DNA of 64,000 nt from Camarhynchus parvulus (GCF_901933205.1 NC_044577.1:6893321-6957320), one strand, 5' to 3'; shown: positions 13,841 to 27,944, counted from the first letter of the stretch. Numbers and translations: made by a program. The notes: a model not told the origin generated them from the letters alone.

Positions 13841-15932
13841 AAGCTAAAATTTTGATACAAGCACAGTAGCTGAGTGAGTAGGCAATGTGACATACAGAAT
13901 CATGAAACATCTAAAACTCTTTTATGGATCAAGCCATTAAATCAGAGGCTAGAACAAAACCATCCAGCAGAGTCCAAGTCTCTCTAGAACTGGGATAATC
14001 CAAGGAACAAGCAAGCAGGCTCCCTCCAGCAGCAGCAGAAGGGTTATTTCCATGACATCTTTTCTTGCTAAAGAAATAAAGATACTACACACGTCACTAT
14101 TTTTAAGACACTACAGCTTTTAAGAAATCAAGCAATGTGTTTTATAGGGTGCATTTAACAACAGAAATAATTAATCATCACTGATGACAATGGGTTTATT
14201 TCAGGGTTTGGTGGTTTGTGCTCTGTTTCACTTAAAGCAGTTATTCCATCTGCTGAACGATGGAAGGCAGGAGGGGAAATGTGTGAAAAAAGGCAACCTT
14301 TCTGCTTCTCTTTTGAAAACTTTTTAAACCTCACTGGTGCTTTGTGCCTGGCTGAAATCACTCCTCCACCTTCAGCAACCAACAGATCACAACTACAGCA
14401 AATGTTACCAGCCATAAATGTGGGCCAGCATCTGATGCCCAAAGACAGCTTTTGAAAATTAAAACATTTTTCCCCATATACACTGTAAAGTTTCTTATTT
14501 GTACCATAAATGTAATCCTGTTTTGACCAGCATGACAACTGCATCAATTCTAATAACAATTTTAGTTTAATTTACAAGAGTTATTTACACTGAAAAGCAA
14601 TTTCAGACTCTCTAGGCTCTAGGTTGAAAGTTAGAAGGCAATTTTCACTCAATATATTCCCTTAAAATCATGTCTTATTTTTTCCCCAAGAGTGCTTCTT
14701 TTGTACTTTTTGTTCATCTTAATGAGATTTGAACAAGTTATTTAAGAAGCTATAAATCCCAACTGAAGATTTCACTGATTTTTAGGCTACCTACAATACT
14801 TAATTGTAGAGCCTTAAGTCTTAGATAATAATTTTCTACATAATATTTAAATAATTAACCTGTTGCAAGATGTGCTCTTTATAAGGTAAGCCTCCAGAGC
14901 ACAGCTATAAAATGAGTTTGGGACTGAGAGAATGCATAGTATTACATTTCTTTCATGTTGCAAGGCTTCCTCTTTTGCACAAGAAGTTATTACAACTTAT
15001 TACCATGTACAAGTACACTACAAGCTAAATTTGTGTAGCATCTGTATTATAAACACACTTATCTTCCACACTATTCCCTTCAGATAATGCTCTCCTGTTC
15101 TTTTCTTCAAAGAGCTGACTGTAGGCAGGGAGGAAAGGAAGAATTATCATCTCTGTGCAGGCAGGAATCAGGATCAGAGAAGCTTAGCTACCTGTTGGAA
15201 TTGTTACGAGAGCCAAGCCTTCCTCCAAAGCAATCTCTGCCTCAAAACTGGCATTCCTTTCAAAGCAGTCTAGGAGATTCCTAAAACACATCTTGAAATA
15301 ACAAGGCAACCCACATCTGGATACAGACAGTAATGGGTCTTTCTGCAGAAGCAAAGATGTTTATTAAATCTAAATCCAGCCCAAATCATTCACTTGGGAA
15401 GTTACCCAGTAGTCAGACCTGATTATGAACATTGATGGAAAGTAAAGATAAAAAAGCTACTGCTGAAGGGGTTCAAATTATGCTTAAAACTGTTCTCTTG
15501 ATTTTGGGAAAAGAAAATTAACTGGAAGTCTTCTAAAACAAGTACCTTTGAGAAGTTCAAGATACCACAAATATTACAATATTTATATCTACAAGATAGA
15601 ATTTTGTATCTACAATAAAGAACTCATATTTTCAATGATATCACAAGAACATTCCATGTTCCTTCCGAATTACAAAATAAAGCAATAAATTACACATTAA
15701 GCAATCAAAAGTTTATCTCAGTCAATGATTAGACTATTTTGGCTTATCATGCTCTGTTCCCTATTCTGCAGATTAAATATGGTTTTCCTACTTTTATGAG
15801 TATCAATCTGGAAAGATGGCATGAGATGAAAGTAGGAGATTGAGCAAATAACAAGTGTTTGGACAGAATATTTTCTAGATCAGAAAAGAAAAAAAATGCA
15901 CACCCTGTTCTTCCCTTTACCACTGCAGAATT

Positions 15933-15983
15933 AAAAAAAAACACACCAAAAAACCCCCACACCAATCCACTTCCCCCTACACA
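15933..15983 (-). repeat. A/C-rich low-complexity tract (T/G-rich on minus)
   Basis: This is about 50 bases of A-runs and C-runs on the plus strand, giving a T/G-rich minus strand. Nothing else is evident. It contributes the proline- and lysine-rich part of a spurious plus-strand frame at 15859-16182. Confidence 0.7.
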
Positions 15984-18900
15984 AATGGCATTTTATAATT
16001 TATACCTATTCTTCAAATATGCTGTAGATAAAGAATTAAGAATGGAACAAACCTCTCAGAACCCAGAATCAACAGCCCCACATGCCAGGTCTAACACTGA
16101 CACTTGCTTTGAGTGCTCACACATAGCCGCTGCTACTTTTGCAAAACGTAGTTCTAGAGATTCTGTAACACTTCAATATTGATAAAAAATTGCCCCCTAT
16201 TGTGTGAAATTTTTGCTTTCCAATTTTCAGGCAGGAAGGAACTGGCAAGTGTTCACTGATTTACTGCACTGTTGCAGAAAGTTTAATTTGAATACATAAC
16301 AATAAGCTTCACCACAAATTTGGTGCTTTATCTGTTTTGAATTTATATAATCTATTTCTGGTAAGGCTTAATTGAGCTAATATTCCATTTCTTGGAAGAG
16401 AAAATAGTGTGAAAGAAGTTAATAAACATACTGCAAATAACTGTTGATTCAAGCTGTTTATTACTAGCAAATTCTACATCACTTATGCTTATACATCTTG
16501 TCTAAGTGTGGCATGAATTTCTCACAGCTCTTGACATAATTTTCTTAAATATGTTAGCAAACAATTCTGCTGGCAGGACTGGTTGTCCAAAACATGAGTC
16601 AAAGCTTTCTTTAAAGAAGCAAATGAACAAGAAGGTAAAATTGAAATTATTATACTAGGTGTTTGCACTGGATCATAAAAACACCCTCTCATTTTCCAGT
16701 AAAAAAAATTACTACATTTTGAGTGTTGGCTCTAAGTATGGAATTAAAAATAGAGGGCTCTGCATGATCATTCTGCATTTTACCAACTGTGCAATGGAGA
16801 TACCAAGCCAGTAAAACAAAATCCTAATACACCCTGTGCTATTAGCTCATAAATCAGTTGGAGGAAACATGAAATCAAACAAACTGAGCCAAGTTCAGAT
16901 CCCATTAAGTTTCAGTAAACCTCTACCTCTGTGTTTACTATAGATTATCTCCATGGGAAATACACTCTATTGGGAAACCCTGTTTTAGTCTCTCAGCCTT
17001 TTTTAAGGGGGAAGAATCATCCATGGCTTAAGGGGTTGTCTCACTTTTCAAGATGTTATATGTTGGCTCCCATTGCACACTTCTTAACCTGAACTAAAAT
17101 ACTAATTCCAGAGGGCTGACCTGAAATTAATACTGACCTACATACTGCTCTTCTTCATCAATTTGGTTTTTGTTAAAGAGTACAAGATTAAATACACACT
17201 CAGAGGGTTTGAAATCCCCTTCTCCAAATGCCCCGTGCCCAACCCACAGCCAGAGCATTTCTTTGGCAGTGCCTCAAGGTTCTCACCAGGTGAGATGCTC
17301 ACCCAACATCCAGGCCATGTGGGACTGATCAGAGGCCACTTACAAGCACATATTTGCTGAACCAAACTCATTACTTGGACATTTTTTATTACTTTTCACC
17401 CATTACTGTTAATGTTCTTCCATATCTTGCATAGTATTTTTTCTTACATCATTCACAGCAAAGCACTAAGCATCAGCTTCAAAGCATTTGTAATAACTTC
17501 TAGTTTTAGCCTGTGGTTTTTTGAGAAAGTAAGGCTCTTAGATCTGTTTTATCATATCCTATGCAATAATCTGGAAGACTCTAACTTTTTACATCGGATG
17601 TAAAATAAAAAGAATAAAATCAATTTTTTATTTTAGCCAAAGAAATGTCTGAACTCTAAAAATGTAAGCTATCAACTACAGCTATGTAATAAACCATCCC
17701 AACAGTATAATTCCAATAGAATATTTTTCAGATGTATTTAATGCCAAAAGCTATTTTTTTCCTGAATTTTCAGGATCCCTGCAGACCTTTGGTTCTTCTG
17801 CACATTTTCAAACACTAAGTTCATAATATTAATGACCATGCACAGATCTTTTGTGAACCATTCATGTCAATTGGTGCCATAAATGAGCCAAGAATGAGTT
17901 TCTCTAATCACATTACAAGGTAGCTTTGTTGTGTTGGATTTTCTCTTTAAAGAAAAAGTGTACTTTTCCCACAACACACAGCTTGTATTCCTTTGTGACT
18001 GCTCCAGGAAAGGAAAAGAATGAGGAGCTGAACTTACTGCAGCTAATCAAATGAGTTAAGATTGGAAAATCCTTATCAAGCAAATCTTCAGGAAGCAAAC
18101 TCAAAGAACACTAAGTGGCTTACTTTCTCACTGGCACATTGGGAAGGAGAAGGAGCAGGACACAGCAACCCCTTCTCTCACATAAGAATCATTAGCATGT
18201 ACAAAGTCTAAGCTTTGAGGGGAAGAAAGCCTTCCAGACCCATTCTGCAAAGGAAACCTTTCAAACATCAACCGAGGGCAAATAAATGATGTGCCAAGTC
18301 TGGTGCAAGGAGAAAACCTGGATGCCAGAAAGTTTCCCTCCCCCTTTCTTGGAGGGCAGAAAGAGACAGATTGTTTGTGCCTACTCCTATCCTGAAGTTC
18401 CCAGAGAGCTCTTAACTCTTGATGGACCAACTCCAGGGTGCAATTCACTCTGAGCTGGACTGTTCTATACAGCAAGCCCAGAGGCAAGGAACAGGCAAAA
18501 CCACATTACTCTTACTCCCAGATCAAGTGTAAGATGAAAGAAAGGTTTTAATGTTGCAAACAAAGAAACAAGGCCTTGGAAAAGGAATTTATCCCAATAC
18601 TAACCTTAGAGCTATCAAGCAGGTAAACTTAGGGCTCACTGAAATTTTGTAGACATCTATGAACTTAATAACACTGTAGCAGTCCATATCAAATTAGGCC
18701 TTATTTTTAGATTTCATTTTACTTTGCTATCAAGATCCAATTTCTAGGACAAAGCAGTGGGTTTAAGAAGAAAAAAAAACCTCCAAGTGCATTGAAATAA
18801 CAAGAACACATATCTAGTTTATATTCCACTCTTCTGCTGGAAAAAACCCATGGAAATTGGGCAGAAATACTTTGGAAGAGGTGGAATTAGTTTCAGACTA

Positions 18901-21900
18901 AAGTGATTTCTGAGGATTCCTGAAGCTTAACATATATATTTACAATAGAATAGTGTCTGATGTTAGTTTCTACATAATTTGGTTAGTCTCTCAAAAAAAC
19001 AGAACCTCTTAGCAGCCTTCACTTTGGAGCTCATTTAACATTTCCCAGCATCACATTTCTTTTTTCCCTATTCTTGCTTCTGTCTGTTATGCCTCTGTCT
19101 GCAGGGTGCAGTCCAGTAAGCACAAACTTACTTTTAAAAGCCAGATGACAAGTAATTGTTGTCTGCACCCTTTTGAGTAGAATTATGCCATTTATGAAGT
19201 ACTCAGATCCTCTATGCAGTTAATCATGCCCAAAGGAATGATTGCTGGGTCTAAATGTTTGTATAGCACAGTCCCACATAGTCAGTATTTCAGTGGCACT
19301 ACTATCAGTCTTAAGCCAGCATCATCTAACTGGACAAAAAGCTCCATTTCATCTCATTTCTGCATTAACAGCACACAAAATGTAAGCTTGTTTCTACATT
19401 TTGGGGCAGAAGAGAGGGATAAATAGCTTCTAGGCTTGCAGCCTGGAATTTGGAGGCAAGGATGTGTCTGATTACATTTTTGTGTGTGCCCAGAGAAGTT
19501 AATGACCTTAATGCATATTACTTAAAACCCAATTCTCTGTCATTAAGTTTCCATTTACACAAACCTGAAACTGGCAGGAGTCTACATCCTCTAGTGAATA
19601 TCTTATCTATCATTCAGCACAATAATTAATGCAAAAGTTCAAAAGAACACTTTTGCTCATCTGCTCTACTCATAATTTGACTAAAAGATTAAGACATCGC
19701 TTAATTTGCAGTTCTGCAAGAAGATATTTCTTCAAAACTGACCAGGCAGTTCACTGAAATAACTTTGAAGCATGTAGCTATATATTAAATCTGGTGATTA
19801 AGCTTCCAGACAGACCTCACTAGTAGCTTTTTTCCAGACTCAGAGCTTTCACCTTGCATAATAATCCTTGGCTTTCTTGAAAGCACTGAACCTTTGTTGC
19901 CAGCTAGCACGAGTTACAGTAGTTAACACCACACTTAATTGTGTAATTAATTTATTGTGACTAAATTTTCAGCTGAAAGCTCCGTGAGACACGCAGACCC
20001 TGCTCCACAGGTCTTTCCTCCAATTTCAATTGAAGCAAAACAAGCATTAAGCAGATTTGTTTTTAAAGCTCAGCATAACAGCAACACAGAGCTACTCTCA
20101 CAGCTTCTCTAACAGCTTGTAAGCCCTTCCATGCTCTTTCTGTAGCTCAGTGTGCCAGGACTGTTCTGTCACCAGCTTCCAAGCTGAATTTTTTTCATGG
20201 CTTAATTTTTTTGGCCCCATACTCACAAAAGAAGGATCTTCTGTTCAAGACTGTTCAGATTGCAAGTTTTTACCCAACAGCTTTCATCCTCATAGTATTT
20301 TACTTTCCATTATCAGCAGTTCCCTCTTGCTCTGTAAGAGGACAAGCCCCTGCTCCCCACCTGCCTGTCCTGGGGCTCTAATGAACCAACTTTGTTCACT
20401 TCCAGTGTGCTCAGCTCCTGAATTTGAGAGGCTTTGCCATTACAGACCCTGCTGCACATGACAGGTGAGAAAGGCAGACCAGGTGTCCCTGCAGGGCTGG
20501 TGTGTCACTCACCCTTTACATGACAATGACCTCAGCTGTCTCCAGCAGCACAACTAAAAAGGTACATCTTGCTTCAGCCACAAAGAAATAAGTGCCCACA
20601 AACAGAATCTGAGGCCATTTAAGCAAATCTCTAGCTGGAAATTCTGTTTTCTTTGTGGACAGATTACTAGCAAGACAGTACCTAGTCTTCCAGGATATTA
20701 ATTGTTTAATTTAATTAATTCAGTAATTCTGCTGAAGGAAGGACTGAGCTCTTCTTCTTGCACCTACTTCCCCATCTGTGCCGCCTCCCCAAATCAGAAT
20801 GTGGCCACATTGAATATTAGCAGCCATATTCACACCCCCTTCTCAGGTTCGTGCCCCTAAACCTTTATCCTTTAGTAATCATTCAGTACAAAAGCAATTG
20901 CACCTGCTTTAATTAGACACACCTTCAAGCAAAGCAATTTCAGGGAAGCAAGAGAAACCACAAGAAGCAAAGAAAGGAGTGTTTGGGTTGATGTATAACA
21001 GGGTTATTGATGAACAATTTTCTTCATATAAACCATCTACATACTAGTCCATGGCTCTAATTTTTTCATCCAACCACCACTATTCCCATACCCATCCTCT
21101 ACAAATGTGTCAAATTCTGTCTCTGCTGCTGATCACACCTTCTTTTGAACCAGCTCAGATTATTCAACAAGATACAGGGCTAATCATTTGGTGTATTCCT
21201 ACTTGCCATCCATACCACTCTAGAAAGACCCTTAGCAGATTTCTTTCTAGCCATAGCAAAGAAGACTCTGTCTAAAACAAACATGATGCACATGTAAATT
21301 TAATTTGAACACAATTTAGTTCTGCTTTGCTTCCAGACACGATTAAATGTTCCAGAACACAGCTGCAGCATCTACCCCTCCCATGATTGTAGCCTTACCA
21401 TTGCTAAGGCCTTTTTTCAGAATGTTTTTTAGATCTAGACATGCAGCTTTGAGTCTTCCAAATTCTTCTTTACCAAGTACTCAGCCACAATTTTCATTGT
21501 GTTCCCTCAGAGGAAAATGTTACCTGCATGCACTGAACCCATGAAATGTGGACATTAGACCAGAGGCTCATCCTAATTTTGACTGCTCTTTGGAAAAATA
21601 GAGCACTGAACAATCTCCAAACCTTTACATGTTGGTGATACTGCCTGTGGACTAGCAGCACACATGCACTGTTCACCAAAAGGGACGTGTTTCTAACTTT
21701 AAGTTACATTTCCCTGCAAAACGTGCAGCACTCAGTAAAATCCAAACACAGCCTGAGTCTCACCTCAAAGGAGGCCTGAATTTCTACCTGAAAATACCTC
21801 GTTCTCCTTATTGGTCTGAGCTAGAAAATATTGTAAAAAAGCACACAACCATGAATACCTGAAAAGATATTTCCTCAAGTGATTATTCTTCCCTTAATTT

Positions 21901-22133
21901 TGACAGCATCAATAAACAATAGTGATTACTTTTGACACTCCAGTAAGTGGCATTTCAGACCATCTTTCTCCCCAGTTTAACCTTCACTGAAAGAATTTAT
22001 ACTTTGAAAAAAAATACTAGATTTTCACATTGAGATACTACCAAAAAGGTCTAAACAAATCTTTACCAAAACTACAAGATATTTTCCTATATAATTATTT
22101 AAAGATTTCTTCTACAGCACTAAAAAACACACT

Positions 22134-22163
22134 CACCATGAACAGAATGCACCATGAACAGAA
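22134..22163. repeat. Short tandem duplication, 16-bp period
   Basis: CACCATGAACAGAA occurs at 22134-22147 and again at 22150-22163. It is a two-copy local duplication in otherwise ordinary AT-rich sequence, with no evident function. Confidence 0.8.
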
Positions 22164-25100
22164 ATAGAATACAGCTGTACTCTTCTGTCCTAAACCAAAA
22201 TTAAACAGGAACGATAATCCCTTCCCCATTATCAAACATATACTCATGTGCAAGACTATTAATTTTAAAAAAATAATTGTCCAATGACAAACCCCTAAGC
22301 AATCAGTGTGTTAAGATATCCTTATAGATGTTTTCATCAGCAGTACCATTATTGGAAGTACCACAAGTTTAATATCCCTCTCAGATTGTTTACACTTCAC
22401 ATAAGTATAATTTGTCTTTGGTGTTCTTATTAATACTTTACTCATTGTACCCTGTGCAGTGCTGATTAACCCCACAGATGAATCTGTTGTATGATATTGT
22501 ATAAAACCCTTAGCTATGGTTCAGCACAGTTACATCCTGTCTTGCATCAGTCCCCTTTGTCTCAGAATTGTGATTATTTTCTTTAATGCTGATTCTTAAC
22601 TACCAAACCCTGGGTAAGTGCAAGAGATGTGATTTTGCTCAGTTTTACCAGTTGAAACATATTGCTGAATCTCTTCTTCTAATTTGCATAATTCATTAAG
22701 ATGAGGATAAATGGGTCATTCAAGATCCAAGACTCTCCATCACAGACATCTTTCATTAATGCATTTTATAACCCTTAAAAGAACTTGTCTGCAAATATTT
22801 AATTTTTCACATTTCACAGCTGGACTTCCTTCCTTTATTAATTTGAGTGGTACCTTCCTGTCAAAAATCCAGGCCTAGACCCTAGAAATATCTACACACA
22901 TGCCTAGGTTACAACACTTTACCTCTCAAGTACAATTCAGATGTACATAAACCAGAAACAATTACCTCTGAAAGCAATATGAAAATATAATACAAAATAA
23001 TTCAGAGAGAGACAGACCAATGCAAGCTTTACTCTTTATATTACTCTGTATTGCTGGTTTTTGCATGAAAAAAGTGCTTTACACTACTGTCTTGGCCTTC
23101 ATGCCCTTTTTTGACTGCTTTTCTTCAGCCAGGGCAGCCTTCACTAATGACTCCATTGTAAAATGAAGCAGAAATTGAAACACCACACATCACCCAAATT
23201 ATTCAGAATTAATCAAAATTATGCTTTTCTTCTTATATCATTTATTTCTTTTGCATTTCAGTTTGCTGTAGGATACTTATAAGCAAAACCTATAAGTATA
23301 GTACTAACAACACTCAACTCTCTCAATTTTTGTTTATACAGAATTTTTAAATAAGGTGGATAGGAGAAGTGGGACTCAAAGCTGTCTGAAAGCATGGAAG
23401 TTAAAAATAAAGAAAGCTTTGAAATCACAAAAATCCACTATCATCTAAGACCACCCTTTCTTTCCCACCTTAAATGTTTGTCCTTAAGGCACAAATCAGC
23501 AGCTACCACAGCATGGTCCACAGAAACTTGAAAATTGACAGGTACTTCATAGGAAGTCAAAGAGGACAGCTAATCACTCAAACCCTCCTCTTCCCTGCAG
23601 ACATCTTCAGAGCACCAGCTCTGTCCCCATCAAGGCTGATAACTCAGCACTCCACAGCTACTCTATGAAAGTTATATGTACGTATAAATAATGAACAAGC
23701 AGAACTCCTTGGGAAGAGGAAGTTTAAAGATCCAAACAGATAAAACCAACAGCTAAAACCATAATATATTACTCAAAAGTTATAAAAGGAATTATTACTA
23801 TAGATAATGTAGAAATTAAAAAAACATGTTGGGTCAGCAGCATTAGCAGAAACTCAAAGAACAGTAATAATGGAAAGAGACCAATTTTCCAATCACAAAT
23901 TCTTGAGGCAAGACCTTGCAATGTGAAAGAGCAGACTAAGAAAGATTGGCAAAGGGCACTACTCTAGTCTTGTTCCTTTGAAATGTGTAACAGCAAGAAA
24001 ATGAGATTTCCCACTGGGAATTTTAACTGTCAGCATGGAAAACAAATATGGTTGGGGTTTTTTATTTCTTAATTATTTGACTTTTCTTTAGCTACAGGGC
24101 TAGCAGCTTAACCTAAAAAGGAGTCAAATGAAATTATTTAATGCAACACTCATGAGTTTCCAGGATTTCAAGTATTCTCATTTATAATCCAAGAGCAGCA
24201 AAGTTTAAGCAATCTTAGTTCAGAGAGGAATAACCAAGATATACCAGCAAGATTCTACATGGTAAGGCTGGAGAACCCTCAATTAGTTTTAAAACTCCTT
24301 AATGAAGCATATCAACACATGAGTCCGCTCACTGGGTCTTTATCTGCACACATCTTAAAAGACTAAGCAATTCCACCAGTTTATACATCTAGTTTCTGAC
24401 ATTTTAGATATTTAACAGCAGGCAGACTTTTTTGTTCATGTGAGTTCCCGAACAAATCTTTAATTCTACTGCAATAATGAATAAAAAGTTGCATTGTGCA
24501 CTCCGTAGGTCTACTTTACCTTTTTAATAAGTAGTAACACTTCATGTGGGTATGTAGGAGATTTTGATGGAAAAGACTGTGCAGTTCATGCAGAAAGACA
24601 TGGAAAGACTAATGAATATTCTACTTGTGTTTGGGTAAGGCTAATTAAGTTGCAGAATCACTATCTCAGGTAGAACCTTTCCTGCACCATATACTTTTAT
24701 GATATTTAGACAGTAAGAACAATTATGTAGGTAGCACACTGAGTCTTAAAAAGTCTAGAAGTCTGTCATAAATCTAGTAATTAAATAAATACTATTAAAG
24801 TCAAGTATTTTCCTGCACCTTTTGCCTCCTTAGAAAGGAGCTGTTCACAATTACAACTCCATTCTCAATTATTTGCTTAGGTCATATAACACCAAGGAAC
24901 ATTTATTTTCCTAAGCTAAATCTTTAATTATAAGAAACATTTCATTTTCTCCCTTGTCAAAGACAAAAGAAATGATAATCAGCAGCCTTCCCCATTAATA
25001 ACATAACAGGCAGAAGAAGATATTAATCGTTTTTATAAAGTGCAAATTCCCCCTCCTTTTCACCAGTATTTCCCAAGGTTCCACAGCATCACCTCAACCA

Positions 25101-26550
25101 TTCATAAACTACTCTAGCATTTCATTATTGCTATACCCAAGACCTCCAACCACCACCACCACACCCTCCAGCCCTCTTAGCTGAAGTTGATGTGATTCCT
25201 TGCAGCTGAGAATAATTAGCTAACCTGCACATTTTGGTACAGGTAGATAATGCCTTACCTGAAGGCACTAATTAATTTTACTGTAGCTATCACCACATTT
25301 TTTCTAGCTAGCAAGAATATAAGTACATTGAAAGGCTTCCTCCAAGGGATTTTGACAAACTCCTCAGTGGATAAACTGGGAGTGATTTGTCAGAGCTGGT
25401 GGCATATTTTATACCTCCTGCGCTGATATTTCCCACTGGATTTGATAAATCCAGGTTTAGTCAGAGAAATCAGGTAACTGCTCAAAGCAAACACTATGTA
25501 GCTTAAGCTGAGAGTTTGAGAGGAACCAAGCTGTCTTTGTGTCTGCTCAGAGCAAGATCAGTTTTACACTTGTGCAAATCACCTGAAGTACAAGGCTGCA
25601 GGACTTTCGACAGGGAGCTTTGGAATATGCTTACACATGTCCTATTCTTTCCCAATAGGACTCTGCTAGTGAGAGCTTTGACTCAAGGCTGATTTGACCA
25701 AAATCAAAACACAAAGCCATGTCAGGCAGGTTTGTAACAATGCTCTATCTCTGATCACCACAACAGGAACATCTGCCTTTCTCTCCTGCTCTGAGAGCAG
25801 CATGCCCCTCTAAAGAGATACATCTGCAAATAAAGTGTAACTACAGCACATTTACGCTAATATTCAAACAGCAATAAACTCCTAGATATTGCTGAAACAA
25901 TCAAGCATCAGCTGCACAGAACCAGTGAACCCCCTGGTAAGTATTTTAGCTGCTAATCCAGCTCAAACTCTGTGGTCACTGATGTGGTTATAGCTCCCAG
26001 CAGTCAGCACAAAAGTGCCAGAGCTAAACCATACTGTTGTGTTCTTACTTGGATATAGCCTAAAAAATCATGTGCTTGCCTCCGAGTTCTATTCAAAGCC
26101 TTTTTGCATGTCTCTAATCTGTCTTGGAACCTTAATCAGGAATTAAACCTGATATCTCCATGTGACTTCACTCCTAGAGGCACAAAAGCATCAGTCTTTT
26201 TCAGTGCCTCTTCAACAATTTTAATAATTCAGTTTTTAAAGCCACTGAATAAAAAGAACATACTTCTGGCTTAATAGAGCAGGTAAATCTAGTAAACATA
26301 TGCTTTAATGAGCTAGTCAAGCTACAAAAGTAACATAGGCACCTTACTTTAGAGACCATGTATACAGTATTACATATAATCTGCTGGTGAATTTTTGCAA
26401 CTGCTTTATGAACTAGGGAAAGGCTCCTTCTGTTTTTTTTTATTATAATCAACTGTCAACCTCCTAATGATAGCAGTACCCTCATTAGAAGTGAAACAAC
26501 ACATTCCAATGACCAAAATCACCTAGAGAAATAAAGTGAGGAAAAATTTG

Positions 26551-26642
26551 AAAAAAACCCCACAAACAAAACACCCTACAAACAAACCAACAGCACCAAA
26601 AAGAACCCAAAGAACACAAAGACAAAGCAAAACAAATAAAAA
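26551..26642 (-). repeat. A/C-rich low-complexity tract, 92 bp
   Basis: The plus strand is almost only A and C over about 92 bases, so the minus strand is T/G-rich. A minus-strand open frame across it (26523-26732) is composition-driven, giving Phe/Leu/Val/Cys-rich peptide, and I do not call it a gene. Confidence 0.75.
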
Positions 26643-27134
26643 CTCCAATATAAAAAAAGCATTACTTAACTGGAAGTAAACACAAATTGCAAGTATCAAC
26701 CTTAAGTTCTTCAAAATGTAAAAAACCTTCAATGCCTATGTATTTCAGGTACCACAAAATGCACTTAATAGTAGGAAAATCACTTTTTTTGGGCAAACTA
26801 AGCAAGCACCTCATGTAGAAGCAAGCACAGGTACTGCAGACACCACAAAAACAAATCCCAAACTATACCTTTACAAGAACTTTTCACATACCTACAGAAC
26901 TATGGGCTGATATACTGAGAAAGCTGCTATAATAATAAAACACATAGCAAAAACACATTTGAAGAAAGAGAAAATAACATGCCACAGCATATATTACAGT
27001 TGAGAGGACCACAATACACAGCACATTGCATCACTGTATAATTTCAAAAAGCTTTAAGCATTCAGCCACACAGAGTAACACCTTTCCTCTTCAGAAGGCT
27101 TAAAGCATCTGCCCTTCTTTGTTCTTCAGCCCAG

Positions 27135-27144
27135 CCTTTTATCC
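27135..27144 (-). promoter_or_regulatory. TATA box of LTR-like copy 1
   Basis: On the minus strand the sequence reads GGATAAAAGG, a good TATA element. The same decamer sits at the matching place in copy 2 (46468-46477), so it is a conserved part of the repeat. If active, transcription would start about 25-30 bases further left, near 27105-27110, and run leftward. Confidence 0.55.
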
Positions 27145-27278
27145 CCTCCTGTTGATGCACTGCACCTGTGTGCCCTCTGTTCCCTTTGGTGGTTGGTCAG
27201 TGCCCCTGGGCACTCCATGGCTCGTTCCCTTCAATAGCATTCACCTGTCCTGCACAGCTGGAGCCAATTAGGGATGAG

Positions 27279-27514
27279 CCCCACCCCCAATCACCCCAAA
27301 CTGTGCCCACACCACAGCCCCACTCCCAATCACCCCAAACTGTGCCTGCACCACAGCCCCACTCCCAATCACCCCAAACTGTGCCCACACCACAGCTCCA
27401 CTCCCAATCACCCCAAACTGTGCCCGCACCACAGCCCCACTCCCAATCACCCCAAACTGCGTGTCTGCACCACAGCCCCACTCCCAATCACCCCAAACCG
27501 TGTGCCCACAATAA
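27279..27514 (-). repeat. 39-bp minisatellite, six units
   Basis: Units begin at 27279, 27318, 27357, 27396, 27435 and 27476. Each is 39 bases except the fifth, which is 41, and the last is degenerate at its end. The plus-strand core is CCCACTCCCAATCACCCCAA. Because 39 is divisible by three, long open frames appear in several frames on both strands (for example a 13-residue PTPNHPKLC-type repeat); these are artefacts of periodicity. The related element at 46.3 kb has only one unit, so the array has expanded within this copy or contracted in the other. Confidence 0.9.
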
Positions 27515-27621
27515 CAAAGCAGCTTGTAGAAAAAACCCCACCTCATTCTAAAGCCACTTGTCTCTGCAAAGACTCGACTGCCCCCACACTGGAGGGGTGC
27601 AGCAGCGCCTGCACTGTTAAT

Positions 27622-27868
27622 AGCAAAGTACTCACATACACAAGTGTGGTGTCATTGAGCAGAGAAATAGCATTGTAATGTCAATCTACCTTCATGTTGT
27701 GATACCGGACCAAACTGAAAATGGTGTAACAGAATCCAGGTAGGGCTTGCCTGACAGACACAATTCCTGAACTCCCTGCTGCACAACCTGCCAGTGAATT
27801 GGACAGCAGCTGCAGGCTCCAGGTAGAAAGACACAACACTTTCAGAAGGAAGAAGGTCACATCACCAA
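27622..27868 (-). repeat. Repeat A, copy 1 (inverted partner of 29.65 kb)
   Basis: The reverse complement of this block aligns closely to 29645-29905, with long shared stretches such as TGCAGCAGGGAGTTCAGGAA and GTCTGTCAGGCAAGCCCTAC. The central ~200 bases match at well over 80 percent by eye. One frame on the minus strand stays open for about 60 codons and ends at the same TGA as in the other copy. Substitutions do not favour third codon positions, so this is not good evidence for coding. I do not recognise the family. It lies about 60 bases upstream of LTR-like copy 1 on the same strand and could be part of the same composite element, but the 46-kb LTR-like copy has no repeat A next to it. 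Confidence 0.8.
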
Positions 27869-27944
27869 AGAAATAGAACAAACACACAGCACCTGGGAAC
27901 AGGGAACAGCACCTTGGGAAAGAATTCCAAAGGCCTGAGTGCAT

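Larger units (their letters stand above)
4198..26550. other. Long non-coding stretch, no gene or RNA seen
   Basis: Across 22 kb I find only short scattered open frames on both strands, the longest near 100-140 codons (6129-6551, 14155-14559, 18128-18487), none with recognisable domains or clear exon structure. The plus strand shows C excess over G and mild A excess over T, and A/C-rich tracts recur at 10977-11030, 13798-13840, 15933-15983 and 26551-26642. This is the mirror of the T/G tracts seen right of 28 kb. The simplest reading is intron or intergenic DNA transcribed leftward, if at all. I saw no CR1 copy here, though heavily decayed copies could escape reading by eye. Confidence 0.65.
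26930..27560 (-). mobile_element. LTR-like interspersed repeat, copy 1
   Basis: Read on the minus strand, this block matches the block at 46273-46660 (plus) over about 350 bases in the same order: GGTGATTGGGAGTGGGGCTG, a segment ending CCATGGAGTGCCCAGGGGCA, a TATA box (27135-27144), then a less conserved downstream part. A compact repeat with a TATA box and a variable tandem array upstream of it is typical of an LTR (U3 then R), so a solo LTR of an endogenous retrovirus is the best guess. I see no gag- or pol-like frame next to it, and I did not establish terminal TG/CA ends or a target-site duplication. The family is not identified and the borders are approximate. It could instead be another promoter-bearing repeat. 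Confidence 0.6.

Noticed and set aside
18128..18487. 119-codon minus-strand frame
   Set aside because: It has mixed composition with no motif and no conserved splice borders. A non-coding RNA exon is possible but unsupported.
27168..27678. Repetitive proteins on both strands (Pro/His-rich plus, Gly/Trp-rich minus)
   Set aside because: They are created by a 39-bp tandem repeat whose period is a multiple of three. No gene is needed to explain them.
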